Origin: Bacteroidota bacterium
Lineage (GTDB): Bacteria; Bacteroidota; Bacteroidia; Chitinophagales; JADJOU01
DNA: 64,000 nt
Reading direction: 5' to 3'
Assembly: GCA_016713645.1 (NCBI GenBank)
Contig: JADJOU010000008.1
Location: forward strand, 149,361 to 213,360
Shown: one piece after another, positions 63,404 to 64,000 of the stretch
How positions within the stretch are numbered: position 1 is the first letter of the stretch
Layout of the letters: each line of letters begins with the position of its first letter
Made by a program: the position numbers and the translations under genes
The notes under the pieces: model-generated
Told to the model about the DNA's origin: nothing
Seen by the model: the letters and a program-made list of their open reading frames with translations, nothing else
Database searches by the model: none

Positions 63404-64000
63404 ATGAAAAAATTAATTATAATATTTATATTTTTAGTATCCAATCATCTTGAAATGGATGCTCAGTTCAATAATAAAGTCAATACTATTACAACAACAT
63501 CAGCCTCTCCTCCTGTTTTTCGATACGACCAAATGGGCCAAATCACTATTTTCGATCATGGCAATGCAAATAGCTCAGTTATTGTAAGTAATGACATAGA
63601 TAACGGTGCTCCATCAATTAGGGTAGAGAGTATAACAGACGCAATGACCATTAACTATAATGGAAGACTACTTGGTCCGGGTGGAAATGAAATTTTTGCT
63701 ACAGATGTAGATTATTCAGATGGAAATGGAACTGCCGATTATATTATTTGTGGTTATACTCATGATCCAAATGGCAACCAAGTTGATAAGATGTTTTTGT
63801 TTAAAAAGAATGGAACATTAAGTCCTGGTGGTGGAAATATAACAGAGCTTTCTTTAGGCATTAATGGTTATGGATATACTTACGCCATAGATGTATTGGC
63901 AAAAACCAAAGGAAGGAATATACAGTAGGGCTAATGACAGTCATTTTTTATGTTGTAGGTTTTGTATCAAATAGCCCTGCAAGCAGAGCAACTGATAAAC
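63404..64000 (+). CDS. N-terminal part of a secreted protein running off the window, with a frameshift near its visible end
   Basis: A signal peptide (KKLIIIFIFLVSNHLEMDAQ) starts a beta-rich sequence with repeated aspartate/glycine turns (GGNEIFATDVDYSDGNGTADYIICGYTHDPNGNQVDKMFLF and YTYAIDVLAKT), like a beta-propeller of FG-GAP or kelch type, but the fold is inferred. The frame stops at 63926-63928; adding one base in GGAAGGAA (63911-63918) restores KGRKYTVGLMTVIFYVVGFVSNSPASRATDK to the window edge. Whether it has a T9SS tail cannot be seen. Confidence 0.65.

Noticed and set aside
1..64000. tRNA/rRNA genes, CRISPR arrays, prophage, toxin-antitoxin or known defence system
   Set aside because: No TTC-loop/cloverleaf pattern, no regularly spaced direct repeats, no integrase or phage structural genes, and the lone AbrB-like gene has no toxin partner.

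Overview
The window is an A+T-rich stretch of a Bacteroidota chromosome, probably from the Chitinophagales/Sphingobacteriales side of the phylum; that placement is an inference. Five genes carry or probably carry type IX secretion (T9SS) features: four clear type A C-terminal sorting domains at 1-384, 10714-13065, 24470-26320 and 28870-31746, plus large secreted beta-helix proteins. Several starts are preceded by the Bacteroidota primary-sigma promoter (TTTG, 19-22 bases, TAnnTTTG). Typical Bacteroidota families are also present: a CarboxypepD_reg + DUF5686 protein, a bifunctional-nuclease-domain protein, a short-LID adenylate kinase beside obgE, and a FucP-type sugar transporter.

Layout. 1-5157: end of a T9SS protein, M29 aminopeptidase + GtrA, folD-rsmG on the minus strand, a Rieske ferredoxin and an arginine-deiminase-like gene. 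5158-13119: one giant surface beta-helix gene with its own promoter and terminator, a 10-G tract and an in-frame stop. 13138-19766: methyltransferase, rnhB, the rpsF-rpsR-rplI operon, uvrA and an ECF sigma factor. 19873-24413: peptide-binding lipoprotein, lptB, asnB. 24470-31746: an envelope/secretion cluster (vWA T9SS protein, outer-membrane barrel, lipoprotein, beta-helix protein, EYFxDxDPG-repeat T9SS protein). 31749-38528: SNF2 helicase, thioredoxin-like lipid-anchored or membrane-anchored protein, GH25 lysozyme, DUF5686 protein. 38635-48215: enoyl-CoA hydratase, BFN nuclease, nucleoside transporter, hflX, a secreted endonuclease/phosphatase, a GT-C-like membrane protein, adk and obgE. 48317-51941: a three-gene oxidoreductase run (old yellow enzyme, SDR, ALDH7). 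51951-60837: a decayed membrane gene, a DUF3179 protein, an AhpD-like protein, a sugar transporter, a small abundant-looking secreted protein, a TPR protein, a VanZ-like protein, gcvH and rarA/mgsA. 60838-63403: a 1584-bp IS4-family element carrying an AbrB-like passenger gene, set in a cluster of palindromic repeats. The last gene is a secreted protein running off the window.

The most unusual features are these. (1) The insertion sequence has clear ends, a 10-bp target duplication, an AbrB-fold gene transcribed away from the transposase, and a perfect 20-bp palindrome between the two. (2) The giant surface protein has a poly-G tract in its early coding region, which looks like a slippage switch. 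(3) A secreted protein is built of seven ~75-residue EYFxDxDPG repeats. (4) At least nine genes are split by single-base lesions, mostly in short homopolymers, and three more carry an in-frame stop. The lesions are so frequent, and the broken genes so often essential or well conserved in sequence (rarA, sigma factor, nucleoside transporter), that consensus error is the leading explanation; each corrected reading is given in the entries. No tRNA, rRNA, CRISPR array, prophage or recognised defence system was found.
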